Shown in pieces: positions 9,876-18,711 of a stretch of DNA of 64,000 bases; the first letter of the stretch is position 1, and each line of letters opens with the position of its first letter. This stretch comes from Pseudomonas tohonis (GTDB lineage: Bacteria > Pseudomonadota > Gammaproteobacteria > Pseudomonadales > Pseudomonadaceae). The stretch spans positions 6,016,001 through 6,080,000 of the forward strand of contig NZ_AP023189.1 in assembly GCF_012767755.2 (NCBI RefSeq). Reading direction: 5' to 3'. The position numbers were made by a program, and so were the translations under genes. The notes beneath the pieces are model-generated. The model was not told where the DNA came from and did not search any database. It saw only the letters and a list, made by a program, of their open reading frames with translations.

Positions 9876-10691
9876 ATGTCCGCCTTTTCCGGCTTGCCGC
9901 TGGTCATCGAACCGGCCGACCTGGCAGCGCGACTCGATGCGCCCGACCTGATACTGGTGGACCTGACCAGCGCCGCGCGCTATGCCGAAGGCCACATCCC
10001 CGGAGCCCGCTTCGTCGACCCCAAGCGCACCCAGCTCGGCCAGCCCCCCGCGCCCGGCCTGCTGCCCGCCACGGCCGACCTCGAGACCCTGTTCGGTGAA
10101 CTCGGCCAGCGCACCGATGCCACCTACGTCGTCTACGACGACGAGGGCGGCGGCTGGGCCGGCCGCTTCATCTGGCTACTGGATGTGATCGGCCACCGCC
10201 GCTACCACTACCTGAACGGCGGCCTGCACGCCTGGCTGGCCGATGGCCGCGAGACCTCCACCCAGGTCCCGGATGCGGCCGGTGGCCCGCTGCCGCTGGT
10301 GATCCACGACGAACCCACCGCCACCCGCGAGTACCTGCAAGCCCGTCTCGGCGCCGCTGACCTCGCCATCTGGGACGCCCGCGGCCCCGGCGAATACGCC
10401 GGCACCAAGGTCCTGGCGGCCAAGGGTGGCCACATCCCGGGGGCGGTGAACTTCGAATGGACCGCCGGCATGGACCCGCAGCGCGCCCTGCGCATCCGCG
10501 AGGACATCGCCGAGATCCTGCAGTCGCTCGGCATCACCCCGGACAAGGAAATCGTCACCCACTGCCAGACCCACCACCGCTCCGGCTTCACCTACCTGGT
10601 GGCCAAGGCGCTGGGCTACCCCCGCGTGAAGGGCTACGCCGGCTCCTGGTCGGAGTGGGGCAACCACCCGGATACCCCTGTCGAGGCCTGA
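9876..10691 (+). CDS. rhdA: Thiosulfate sulfurtransferase (tandem rhodanese) RhdA
   Basis: Transfers sulfane sulfur from thiosulfate to cyanide or other thiophiles. The 271-residue protein has two rhodanese domains: an inactive N-terminal one (LVDLTSAARYAEGHIPGARF) and an active C-terminal one with the nucleophile Cys230 in HCQTHHRSGFTY. Length and cysteine position agree with the Azotobacter/Pseudomonas RhdA family. Start ATG at 9876; psd follows 24 bases downstream, probably in the same transcript. Confidence 0.95.
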   Translation: MSAFSGLPLVIEPADLAARLDAPDLILVDLTSAARYAEGHIPGARFVDPKRTQLGQPPAPGLLPATADLETLFGELGQRTDATYVVYDDEGGGWAGRFIWLLDVIGHRRYHYLNGGLHAWLADGRETSTQVPDAAGGPLPLVIHDEPTATREYLQARLGAADLAIWDARGPGEYAGTKVLAAKGGHIPGAVNFEWTAGMDPQRALRIREDIAEILQSLGITPDKEIVTHCQTHHRSGFTYLVAKALGYPRVKGYAGSWSEWGNHPDTPVEA

Positions 10692-10715
10692 GCCTCCGGT
10701 AAACAAGGAACACCC

Positions 10716-11579
10716 ATGAAAGAACGCCTGTTCATCATCAGCCAGTACCTGCTGCCCCATCACCTGCTCTCGCGCCTGGCCGGTTGCGTGGCGGAATGCC
10801 GCGTGCGCTGGTTCAAGAACGCCTTCACCGCCTGGTTCGCCCGCCGCTACCAGGTGAACATGAGCGAGGCCCTGGTCGAGGACCTCACCGCCTACGAGCA
10901 CTTCAACGCCTTCTTCACCCGTGCCCTGAAAGACGGCGCCCGCCCGCTCGACCCGACCCCCGGCGCCATCCTCTGCCCCGCCGACGGTGCGGTCAGCCAG
11001 CTCGGCCCCATCGAGCACGGCCGCATCTTCCAGGCCAAGGGCCACAGCTTCAGCGTCCTCGAACTGCTGGGCGGCGACGCCGAGCGTGCGGCGCACTTCA
11101 TGGGCGGTGACTTCGCCACCATCTACCTGTCGCCGCGCGACTACCACCGCGTCCACGCCCCGCTCGGCGGCACCCTGCGCGAGATGGTCTACGTGCCGGG
11201 CCGCCTGTTCTCGGTGAACCAGAGCACTGCCGAGAACGTGCCCGAGCTGTTCGCCCGCAACGAGCGCGTGGTCTGCCTGTTCGACACCGAGCGCGGCCCG
11301 ATGGCCGTGGTGCTGGTGGGCGCGATGATCGTCGCCTCCATCGAGACCGTCTGGGCCGGCCTGGTGACGCCACCCAAGCGCGAGCTGAAGACCTTCCGCT
11401 ACGACGAGGCCGCACGGGCACCGATCAGCCTGGAAAAAGGCGCTGAACTGGGCCGATTCAAGCTGGGCTCCACCGCCATCGTGCTCTTCGGACCGCAGCA
11501 GATCCGCTGGGCCGAAGGCCTCGCCGCCGGCAGCGCGGTCAGCATGGGCGAGCTTCTCGCCCTGCCCGCAGAGGCCTGA
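10716..11579 (+). CDS. psd: Phosphatidylserine decarboxylase proenzyme
   Basis: Inner-membrane-associated enzyme converting phosphatidylserine to phosphatidylethanolamine. The 287-residue proenzyme carries the self-cleavage motif LGST (residues 251-254); Ser253 would become the pyruvoyl group of the small alpha chain. Upstream family motifs are present (CPADGAVSQLG, the catalytic-His FQAKGHSFSV, YLSPRDYHRVHAP). A ribosome-binding AAGGA lies just before the ATG. Adjacent to rhdA as in other pseudomonads. Confidence 0.96.
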   Translation: MKERLFIISQYLLPHHLLSRLAGCVAECRVRWFKNAFTAWFARRYQVNMSEALVEDLTAYEHFNAFFTRALKDGARPLDPTPGAILCPADGAVSQLGPIEHGRIFQAKGHSFSVLELLGGDAERAAHFMGGDFATIYLSPRDYHRVHAPLGGTLREMVYVPGRLFSVNQSTAENVPELFARNERVVCLFDTERGPMAVVLVGAMIVASIETVWAGLVTPPKRELKTFRYDEAARAPISLEKGAELGRFKLGSTAIVLFGPQQIRWAEGLAAGSAVSMGELLALPAEA

Positions 11580-11588
11580 TGAACCGGC

Positions 11589-11653
11589 CGGGCCGGGTGG
11601 AACGCAAGCCTGCGACCGAATGTCCAACCGTGCAGGGCAGCCATCCCGGCCCG
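11589..11653 (+). other. Structured intergenic segment after psd
   Basis: The roughly 200-base gap between psd and the next gene contains a perfect 9-bp inverted repeat, CGGGCCGGG (11589-11597) and CCCGGCCCG (11645-11653), extended inward by TGG/CCA after a one-base bulge, and enclosing a smaller CCTGC/GCAGG stem. There is no T-tract, so a simple intrinsic terminator is not obvious. The rest of the gap (to 11781) holds a repeated GATGGG-type segment and a possible -10 TAGAGT near 11723. Confidence 0.45.
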
Positions 11654-11781
11654 TCGCCCATCCACTGGCAGCACTTCGCCACACCAGCCCCGCGATGGGC
11701 TGCGATGGGCGAGGGATGCTGCTAGAGTGCGAGTGAATTTACCGTACGTCTCGCCCGGCGCAGTTGGAGCATTCGAGCTAC

Positions 11782-13605
11782 ATGGACAAACAGAGTCCCC
11801 ACCTGTTATTGCGTGTTCCTACTCCGAACAAGCAGAACCTGTCCTTCTGCGACGCCACCCCGCGTGACCTGAAGCGCTGGATATCCGGCCTGCCCAAGGC
11901 CAACCTCGGCGAGACCGCACGCCAGCTCTACCAGGCCCTGGTGGAACTCAACCAGCTCGTCACCGCCAGCGACAACCGCCTGCAACTGCTCGAGTTGCTG
12001 CGCCCCGAGGTGTACTACGTCTGCCAGCACCTGGAGCGCCACTTCCTCAACCAGGCCATCGTCCTCGACGAGCGCCCGCGCAAGGTCGCCAACCTCTGCC
12101 AGGCCCTGCAGAACCACCTCGCCATCGGCTACAAGCAGATCGTCGCCCATGAGTCGGCGCGCCAGTCGAAGGAGGGCGCGCAACTGCTGACCATCGCCCT
12201 GCAACGGGCCATGCACAGCCTCAATGGCGCACTGATCCGCGCCAGCCAGCTCTACTGTCCGGTGCCCGAGGGGCTATGGCTGGAGCTGCACCAGCTCTAC
12301 CAGATCGCTGCATCCCGCCAGGCCCAGCGCGCCATCATCCGCGACAACCTCGCCCGCCACACCGACGGCCTCAGCGTCGAGCAGACCTACCTGGTCGCGC
12401 TGCTGCTGGGCTGTGCGCGCTGCAACCAGATGCGCCAGAACAACATCGCCCGCCTCGCCGAAGTGCTCGAGCCCTGGAGCAGCCTGGTGCGCCTGCAGCC
12501 CGGCGACGCCCCCTCGACGCTGTTCGCCGTCGCCACCCAGGTGGATGGTCCGCCACGCTACAAGTCGCTGTTCCAGGACAACGAGCTGCACAACCTGCTG
12601 GGCATCGACCCGCTGCCGCTGGTGGATGCGATCAAGGAATACCTGCTGCTGCCCAGCGAGAACCGCGAAAAAGCCCGCCTGTTGTTGCCGGAAGGCATCA
12701 GCCTCGACCTGCTTCAGCACCTGAGTTCAGCCTGGGGCGATATCTCCGAGCGCACCTTCCAGCGCAACCCGGGCCGCGGCAACCTCACGCTGTGCATCGG
12801 CATGAGCGCCCTGCACTTCTTCATTTCCGGCAGCAAGCCGTTCAGCGAGATCCTCAAGCTGCCGGTCGAGATCGGCCAGGCCGTGTTCAAGCCGATCAAC
12901 AAGGACGAGGGCGATGTCTGGGGCAATGCCTTCGACGCGCAGCCCAACCAGAACTGGGAAGCCGGCCTGCCCTACGAGGAAATCCAGTACAGCAAGCCCG
13001 TGGTCAGCGGCGACACGTCGCCGCAGCACGCGCCCGCCGCCCCCAGCGCGGAAAGCTACCCGACCTTCGCCCTGTCGATCGTCAACCACAGCCCCGGCGG
13101 CTACTGCCTGAGCTGGCCCAAGGAAGTCCCGAGCCAACTGCAGGCTGGTGAACTGCTGGGCATCCAGGACGGCCCCGGCCAGGGCTGGAGCGTCGCCGTG
13201 GTGCGCTGGATCCGCCAGGTACGTGGTGGCGGCACGCAGATGGGCATCGAGCTGATCGCCCCCCACGCCCAGGCCTGCGGCCTGCAGCTGCTGCGCAAGG
13301 CCGACCAGCACAGCCACTACCTGCGCGCCTTGCTGCTGCCCGAAATCAGTGCCATCTCGCGCCCCGCCACCCTGATCACGCCGCGCCTGCCTTTCCAGGA
13401 GGGCAACAAGGTGCAGATCAATATCCACGGCAAGGAGCGTCGCGCCGTGCTCACCAGCCGCCAGACCACCACCGGCAGTTTCAGCCAGTTCGAATACCGC
13501 GCGTTCGAGCAGGAAAACGAGAATCCCGGGAAGCCCGTCACAGCTTCCAGTGAGCAGAGCCCGGCTGGGGAGGAAGATTTTGACTCCCTCTGGAAGTCGC
13601 TGTAG
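11782..13605 (+). CDS. PilZ-like domain protein upstream of fimX
   Basis: 607 residues from the ATG at 11782 (MDKQSPHLLLRVPTPNKQ). The first ~400 residues form a predominantly helical region I cannot assign to a named fold. The region around 435-510 looks PilZ-like: VNHSPGGYCLSW (an N-x-S-x-x-G element), then WSVAVVRWIRQVRGGGTQMGIEL. This pattern is the usual C-terminal half of PilZ domains; the RxxxR c-di-GMP motif is not evident, so ligand binding is unproven. It lies 63 bases before fimX in the same direction, suggesting a shared role in c-di-GMP/twitching control. An in-frame TTG at 11764 is a less likely start. Confidence 0.7.
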   Translation: MDKQSPHLLLRVPTPNKQNLSFCDATPRDLKRWISGLPKANLGETARQLYQALVELNQLVTASDNRLQLLELLRPEVYYVCQHLERHFLNQAIVLDERPRKVANLCQALQNHLAIGYKQIVAHESARQSKEGAQLLTIALQRAMHSLNGALIRASQLYCPVPEGLWLELHQLYQIAASRQAQRAIIRDNLARHTDGLSVEQTYLVALLLGCARCNQMRQNNIARLAEVLEPWSSLVRLQPGDAPSTLFAVATQVDGPPRYKSLFQDNELHNLLGIDPLPLVDAIKEYLLLPSENREKARLLLPEGISLDLLQHLSSAWGDISERTFQRNPGRGNLTLCIGMSALHFFISGSKPFSEILKLPVEIGQAVFKPINKDEGDVWGNAFDAQPNQNWEAGLPYEEIQYSKPVVSGDTSPQHAPAAPSAESYPTFALSIVNHSPGGYCLSWPKEVPSQLQAGELLGIQDGPGQGWSVAVVRWIRQVRGGGTQMGIELIAPHAQACGLQLLRKADQHSHYLRALLLPEISAISRPATLITPRLPFQEGNKVQINIHGKERRAVLTSRQTTTGSFSQFEYRAFEQENENPGKPVTASSEQSPAGEEDFDSLWKSL

Positions 13606-13668
13606 ATTCCCGTGCCATCACCATTTGTCGCCTATTAGCGCCCGTTCGGCGCGGTCTAAGCACACGCC

Positions 13669-15738
13669 ATGGCAATCGAAAAGAAAACCATCCGTCTGCT
13701 GATCCTGGAAGACTCGCAGAACGAAGCCGAGCGCCTGGTCAGCCTGTTTCGCAACTCCGGTCGCGCGACCCGCGTTCACCGCCTCGTCTCCAGTGACGAC
13801 CTCGCCGAGGTCCTCCAGCAGAGCTGGGATCTGCTCATCGCCGCCCCCGAGAGTGACAACCTCTCCCCTGGCGAAGCCCTCAATGCCATCCGCCGCCAAG
13901 CCAAGGACATTCCGTTCATCCAGCTGGTAGCGGAGAACGATTCCGACCTGATCACCGAAGCCCTCGCCCTCGGCGCCCAGGATGCCCTGCCCCAGGGCGA
14001 GGACGAGCGCCTGGTGCTGGTGGCCAACCGCGAGCTGGCCAACCTCGAGGAACGCCGCTCCCGCCGTGCCGCCGAAGTCAGCCTGCGCGAGGCCGAGAAG
14101 CGTTGCCAGTTGCTGCTGGACAGCTCGGTGGACGCCATCACCTATGTCCACGACGGCATGCACATCTATGCCAACCGCGCCTATGTCGAGATGTTCGGCT
14201 ACGAGGACGCGGAAGAACTGGAAGGCATGCCGATGATCGACCTGATCGCCGGCAGCGACCAGAGCGCGTTCAAGGACTTCCTGAAGAACTACCGCAGTGG
14301 CGACGGCAGCGCCGAACTGACCTGCTCCGGCGCCAAGGTCGACGGCCAGAGCTTCCAGGCGCGCATGAGCTTCTCGCCCGCCACCTATGACGGCGAGCCC
14401 TGCATCCAAGTGGTGATCCGCGCGGAAACCGCCAGCGCCGAGCTGGAAGAAAAGCTGCGCGAGATCAGCAGCCAGGACCTGGTCACCGGCCTCTACAACC
14501 GCAACCACTTCAGCGAGCTGATGGACGCTGCCGCCGACCGCGCGGTGAACGCCGGCCAGCCCGCCTCCCTCGCCTACATCCGCGTCGACCGCTATTCCGG
14601 CCTGCAGGCGGACGTCGGCATCGCCGGCAGCGACCTGCTGCTCACCGACTTGGCCAACCTGCTGCGCGCCCACTTCCCGGCCGATGCCCAACTGGCTCGT
14701 TTCGGCGACGACGTGTTCAGCGTGCTGCAACCCGGCCAGACGCCCGAGCAGGCCCGCGAAGGCCTGAACACCCTGCTGAAGAAAGTCGAAGGCCACCTGT
14801 TCGACGTCAGTGGCCGCACCGTACAGATGAGCCTCTCCATCGGCGTCGCCGGCCTCAACGAGACCACGCCCAAGGCCCAGGAAGTGATCGACCGCGCCCA
14901 TCGCTGCGCCGACGAAATCACCGACGGCAACGAAGTGCGCCTGTACAACCCGGCCAGCGAACTGGCCGCCGCCGCCAACCGCGGCAGCCTGGTGGCCATG
15001 GTCCAGCAGGCCCTGGAGAACAACAGCTTCCGCCTGCTGTTCCAGCCGATCATCAGCCTGCGCGGCGACAACTTCGAGCATTACGAAGTCCTCCTGCGCC
15101 TGCTCAGCCCCCAGGGCGAAGAGGTGCCGCCGGCCGATTTCCTCGGCGCCGCCAAGGACGCCGGGCTGGCCGAGAAGATCGACCGCTGGGTGATCCTCAA
15201 CTCCATCAAGCTGCTCTCCGAACACCGCTCGAAGGGCCACAGCACGCGCCTGTTCGTGCACCTGTCCGGCGCCAGCCTGCAGGACCAGACCCTGCTGCCG
15301 TGGCTCAGCGTCGCCCTCAAGGCCGCTCGCCTGCCGTCCGACGCGCTGGTCTTCCAGTTCAGCGAACCGGACGCCATCGCCTACCTGAAGCAGGCCAAGG
15401 CATTGACCCAGGGCCTCGCCGAGCTGCACTGCCAGGTCGCCCTGTGCCAGTTCGGCTGCGCGCTCAACCCCTTCAACACGCTCAAGCACCTGACCATCGA
15501 CTTCGTGAAGGTCGACGGCTCCTTCACCCAGGACCTGAGCAAGGCCGAAAGCCAGGAAGCCCTGAAGACCCTGCTCGCCAGCCTGCACTCCCAGGCCAAG
15601 CTGACCATCGTGCCCTACGTCGAGAGCGCCAGCGTGCTGGCCACCCTCTGGCAGGCCGGGGTCAACTACATCCAGGGCTACTACCTGCAGGGCCCGAGCC
15701 AGTCGATGGACTACGACTTCTCGTCAGGCGACGAGTAA
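13669..15738 (+). CDS. fimX: Cyclic-di-GMP receptor FimX (twitching motility regulator)
   Basis: 689-residue multidomain regulator of type IV pilus assembly. Order: REC-like (about 1-125, IRLLILEDSQNEAERL), PAS (about 145-255), degenerate GGDEF (about 270-425) and degenerate EAL (about 440-680). The GGDEF signature reads FGDDVF and the EAL signature reads EVL (HYEVLLRLL), so both enzymatic activities are expected to be lost, as in P. aeruginosa FimX, leaving the EAL domain as a high-affinity c-di-GMP sensor. Terminated by a strong hairpin before the convergent serB. Confidence 0.94.
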   Translation: MAIEKKTIRLLILEDSQNEAERLVSLFRNSGRATRVHRLVSSDDLAEVLQQSWDLLIAAPESDNLSPGEALNAIRRQAKDIPFIQLVAENDSDLITEALALGAQDALPQGEDERLVLVANRELANLEERRSRRAAEVSLREAEKRCQLLLDSSVDAITYVHDGMHIYANRAYVEMFGYEDAEELEGMPMIDLIAGSDQSAFKDFLKNYRSGDGSAELTCSGAKVDGQSFQARMSFSPATYDGEPCIQVVIRAETASAELEEKLREISSQDLVTGLYNRNHFSELMDAAADRAVNAGQPASLAYIRVDRYSGLQADVGIAGSDLLLTDLANLLRAHFPADAQLARFGDDVFSVLQPGQTPEQAREGLNTLLKKVEGHLFDVSGRTVQMSLSIGVAGLNETTPKAQEVIDRAHRCADEITDGNEVRLYNPASELAAAANRGSLVAMVQQALENNSFRLLFQPIISLRGDNFEHYEVLLRLLSPQGEEVPPADFLGAAKDAGLAEKIDRWVILNSIKLLSEHRSKGHSTRLFVHLSGASLQDQTLLPWLSVALKAARLPSDALVFQFSEPDAIAYLKQAKALTQGLAELHCQVALCQFGCALNPFNTLKHLTIDFVKVDGSFTQDLSKAESQEALKTLLASLHSQAKLTIVPYVESASVLATLWQAGVNYIQGYYLQGPSQSMDYDFSSGDE

Positions 15739-15762
15739 GCCCTCGCGGCGCCCCCCAAAGAA

Positions 15763-15784
15763 AAAGCCGCCCTCGGGCGGCTTT
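15763..15784. terminator. Bidirectional terminator between fimX and serB
   Basis: Stem AAAGCCGCC (15763-15771) and GGCGGCTTT (15776-15784) with loop CTCG, flanked by A-rich and T-containing sides, between the convergent genes fimX and serB. Confidence 0.85.
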
Positions 15785-15803
15785 CTCGTTTCCGACGTGC
15801 CGA

Positions 15804-17018
15804 TCAATCCTGGCCGTCGCGGTCGCGGAAGCCCAGCAGGTAGAGGATGCCGTCCAGGCCCAGCGTGGAAATGGCCTGCTTGGCCGATTGCTTGACCAGC
15901 GGCTTGGCGCGGAAGGCGACGCCCAGCCCGGCCAGAGCCAGCATCGGCAGGTCGTTGGCGCCATCGCCCACGGCGATGGTCTGCTCCAGGCGCAGCCCTT
16001 CCTTCTCCGCCAGCTCGCGCAACAGGTCGGCCTTGCGCTGGGCGTCGACGATCGGCTCGACGGCGACGCCGGTCAGCTTGCCGTCCTCGATCTGCAGCTC
16101 GTTGGCGAACACGTAGTCGATGCCGAGCCTGGCCTGCAACTGCTTGGCGAAGTAGCTGAAGCCACCGGAAAGGATGGCGGTCTTGTAACCCAGGCGCTTG
16201 AGCTCGGCGAACAAGGTCTCGGCACCCTCGGTCAGGCGCAGGGAGGCACCGATCTCTTCCAGCACGTCCTCGGAGAGGCCCCGAAGCAGCGCCAGGCGCT
16301 CCTTGAAGCTGGCACGGAAATCCAGCTCGCCGCGCATCGCCCGCTCGGTGATCTCCGAGACCTGCTCGCCGACGCCGGCAGCCTTGGCCAGCTCGTCGAT
16401 CACCTCGGCCTCGATCAGCGTGGAGTCCATGTCGAACACCGCCAGGCGGCGGTTGCGGCGGAACACCGAGTCGCGCTGGAAGGCGATGTCGACGTTCAGC
16501 TCCTGGGCCACGCTGAGGAATTCGGCCCGCAGCGCCGCCGTGTCGGCCGGCTCGCCGCGCACGGAGAACTCGATGCAGCCCTTGCCCTGGCTGGCCGGCA
16601 TATCGAGCGGCATGCGCCCGGAGAGACGGTCGATGTGATCGATGTTCAGGCCGTACTTGGCGGTGATGGCGCTGACGCGCTGCAGCTGCTCGGCGGTGAC
16701 CTTGCGGGTCAGCAGGGTCACCATATGGCGGGGCTTGCCCTGGCCACCGACCCAGACCTGGTAGTCGCTCTCGGAAACCGGGGTGAAGCGCACCTGCTGG
16801 TCCAGTTTGTAGGCGGTGAAAAGCACATCCTTGAGCACGGACGACGCCTGCTCGTTGTCCGGTATCTCCACCAGGATGCCGAAGGACAGCGTGTCGTGGA
16901 TGACCGCCTGGCCAATGTCGAGGATGTTCACCCCGCCCTGTGCGAGAACACCGGTGATCGCGGCGGTAAGGCCGGGACGGTCTTCCCCGGTGATGTTGAT
17001 CAGGACTATTTCGCGCAA
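15804..17018 (-). CDS. serB: Phosphoserine phosphatase SerB
   Basis: Final enzyme of serine synthesis, dephosphorylating phosphoserine. The N-terminal ~180 residues contain ACT-like regulatory modules (INITGEDRPGLTAAITGVL); the C-terminal HAD domain has motif I FDMDSTLI, motif II SGGFSYF and motif IV VGDGANDLPML. The best start is TTG at 17018 (404 residues), preceded at six bases by GGGAGG; no ATG gives a sensible N-terminus and the 17048 in-frame start lacks conservation. Divergent from the AhpA-like gene, an arrangement resembling serB-ytjB of enterobacteria. Confidence 0.94.
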   Translation of the reverse strand: MREIVLINITGEDRPGLTAAITGVLAQGGVNILDIGQAVIHDTLSFGILVEIPDNEQASSVLKDVLFTAYKLDQQVRFTPVSESDYQVWVGGQGKPRHMVTLLTRKVTAEQLQRVSAITAKYGLNIDHIDRLSGRMPLDMPASQGKGCIEFSVRGEPADTAALRAEFLSVAQELNVDIAFQRDSVFRRNRRLAVFDMDSTLIEAEVIDELAKAAGVGEQVSEITERAMRGELDFRASFKERLALLRGLSEDVLEEIGASLRLTEGAETLFAELKRLGYKTAILSGGFSYFAKQLQARLGIDYVFANELQIEDGKLTGVAVEPIVDAQRKADLLRELAEKEGLRLEQTIAVGDGANDLPMLALAGLGVAFRAKPLVKQSAKQAISTLGLDGILYLLGFRDRDGQD

Positions 17019-17089
17019 GGCGCACCTCCCGCAGTGGAAAAGGCGCACATTCTACCCACTTTCACGGTCTGACGAGCATGCCGGGCGCT

Positions 17090-17117
17090 TTGCCCTGTTA
17101 GGGGGCGCCGTTATACT
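17090..17117 (+). promoter_or_regulatory. Candidate sigma-70 promoter of the AhpA-like gene
   Basis: TTGCCC (17090-17095), 16-base spacer and TATACT (17112-17117), 34 bases before the GTG start. The surrounding GTTATACTGCGC 12-mer recurs before the FAD oxidoreductase at 42657. Confidence 0.5.
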
Positions 17118-17151
17118 GCGCCACAATTCCGTCCGAGAAGAGCCGAGCTCT

Positions 17152-18687
17152 GTGAACCGGCCTACGCCCGTCAAACCCGACAACTTCTTCCTGCTGATCT
17201 ACCACGCCCTGCGCCAGCGCCGTGTGCCGATCGCCTTGCGCATCGCCAGCCACAGCCTCCTGCTGGTCGCCCTGGCCCTGGTGATCTACGCCTGGGTGAT
17301 GGGCATGCAGTTCAAGCAGGCGATGCAGCAGCAGGCCGACGCCCTGGGCCAGAGCCTGACCGCGCAGACCGCCGCGTCCGCCACCGAGCTGCTGGTGTCC
17401 AACGACATCCTCAGCCTCAACGTGCTGCTCAACAACCTCGTGAAGAACCCCCTGGTGGCCCATGCCGCCATCTACAGCGTGGACAACCGCGTCCTCGCCG
17501 AAGCCGGGTCGCGCCCCAAGCAGGGCCTCCTGGGCGAAGTCGAAGGCCTGTACTCCACGCCCATCACCTTCCAGGAGGTGATCGCCGGGCACCTGCGCCT
17601 GAGCCTGGACATGCAGCAATTCCAGCAGCCCATGACCATCAGCCTGCAGAGCATGGGCCTGCTCAGCCTGATCCTCCTCGCCCTGGCGCTGTCCCTCAGC
17701 CTGCGCCTCGGCCGCCACATCTCCACCCCGCTGCTGCAATTGCGGGTCTGGCTGCGGGATCCGGACGACCCCGCCCCCGGCGCCGGCCGCCAGGACGAGA
17801 TCGGCGACCTCGCCCGCCAGTTGCAGGCGCGCCTGGTGCCGGAGAAGCCCGAACCTGAGCCCGAACCCGAGATCGAGGAGGCTTACCTGGACGAGGAAGA
17901 GGACTTCCTCGAAGAGGACCAGGACCACGCGGAAGAAGGCTTCGAGATCCGCAACCTGCGCGATGACAGCTTCGACGGCGACAGCGCCGAGGAAAGCCCG
18001 AGCCGCCTGTTCACCCCGGACGAGGACGACCCCTTCGCCGACCTGCGCCCGCGCGAGGAAGCACCACCCGCCGCAGCCCCGGCGCCCGAACCCGAGGAGA
18101 ACGAGGACGACCTGCACCGCAGCGCCGTGCTCGCCGTGCAACTCGGCGCCCAGGACCAGTTGCGCCGCCTGCCCCGCAGCCGACTGTTGGACCTGCTGCA
18201 ACGCTACCGCGACTGCCTCGACCAGGCCGCCGAGCTGTACCAGGGCGAGCTGCACACGCTCAATGACGGCAGCAGCCTGATGCTGTTCCACAGCGCCGAC
18301 AGCGGCGAGGACCACCTGACCCATGCGCTCTGCTGCGGCGAGCTGCTGCGCGCGCTCGGTCATGCCCTGCAGATCGAAGTGGCCGACAGCGGAATCACCC
18401 TGCAGCTGCAACTGGGCCTGACCCTCGGCGACAGCCTCGCCGGCCTGGGCCAGGGCGACCTGCTACTGGATGACACCACCCAGAGCGCCCTGGCGCTGAG
18501 CCAGCACAGCCGCAACCTGTTGCTGGTGGAGCGCGCCATCGCCGACGACGCGCTGGTGCGTCAGCGCGCCCGCGTACGCCCCATCGCCAGCCCGGAAGGC
18601 GCCTGCTGCGTCGAGCGCCTGCTGGAGCCCTACCCCTCGCTGCTGGAACGCCAGCTGGCCCACATGCACGACGCCGGGCGCCACTGA
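17152..18687 (+). CDS. AhpA/YtjB-family membrane protein with C-terminal cyclase-like domain
   Basis: 511 residues from GTG at 17152. Residues ~1-195 resemble the YtjB/AhpA (SMP_2) family: a membrane helix near 38-52 (LLLVALALVIYAWVMG), an extracytoplasmic sensor-like segment and a second helix near 165-185. Residues ~235-320 are an extremely acidic Glu/Asp/Pro linker. The last ~190 residues (AVLAVQLGAQDQLRRL, then LQLQLGLTLGDSLAGL) look like a class III nucleotide cyclase fold without the usual metal-binding Asp residues, so probably non-catalytic. Position next to serB matches ytjB of enterobacteria. Function unknown; sensing is an inference. Confidence 0.75.
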   Translation: MNRPTPVKPDNFFLLIYHALRQRRVPIALRIASHSLLLVALALVIYAWVMGMQFKQAMQQQADALGQSLTAQTAASATELLVSNDILSLNVLLNNLVKNPLVAHAAIYSVDNRVLAEAGSRPKQGLLGEVEGLYSTPITFQEVIAGHLRLSLDMQQFQQPMTISLQSMGLLSLILLALALSLSLRLGRHISTPLLQLRVWLRDPDDPAPGAGRQDEIGDLARQLQARLVPEKPEPEPEPEIEEAYLDEEEDFLEEDQDHAEEGFEIRNLRDDSFDGDSAEESPSRLFTPDEDDPFADLRPREEAPPAAAPAPEPEENEDDLHRSAVLAVQLGAQDQLRRLPRSRLLDLLQRYRDCLDQAAELYQGELHTLNDGSSLMLFHSADSGEDHLTHALCCGELLRALGHALQIEVADSGITLQLQLGLTLGDSLAGLGQGDLLLDDTTQSALALSQHSRNLLLVERAIADDALVRQRARVRPIASPEGACCVERLLEPYPSLLERQLAHMHDAGRH

Positions 18688-18711
18688 GCCCGGCAGCCAA
18701 GGACAGGCGCC

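Noticed and set aside
13618..15588. A 656-codon minus-strand frame opposite fimX
   Set aside because: Antisense shadow with no recognisable domain; fimX is unmistakable.
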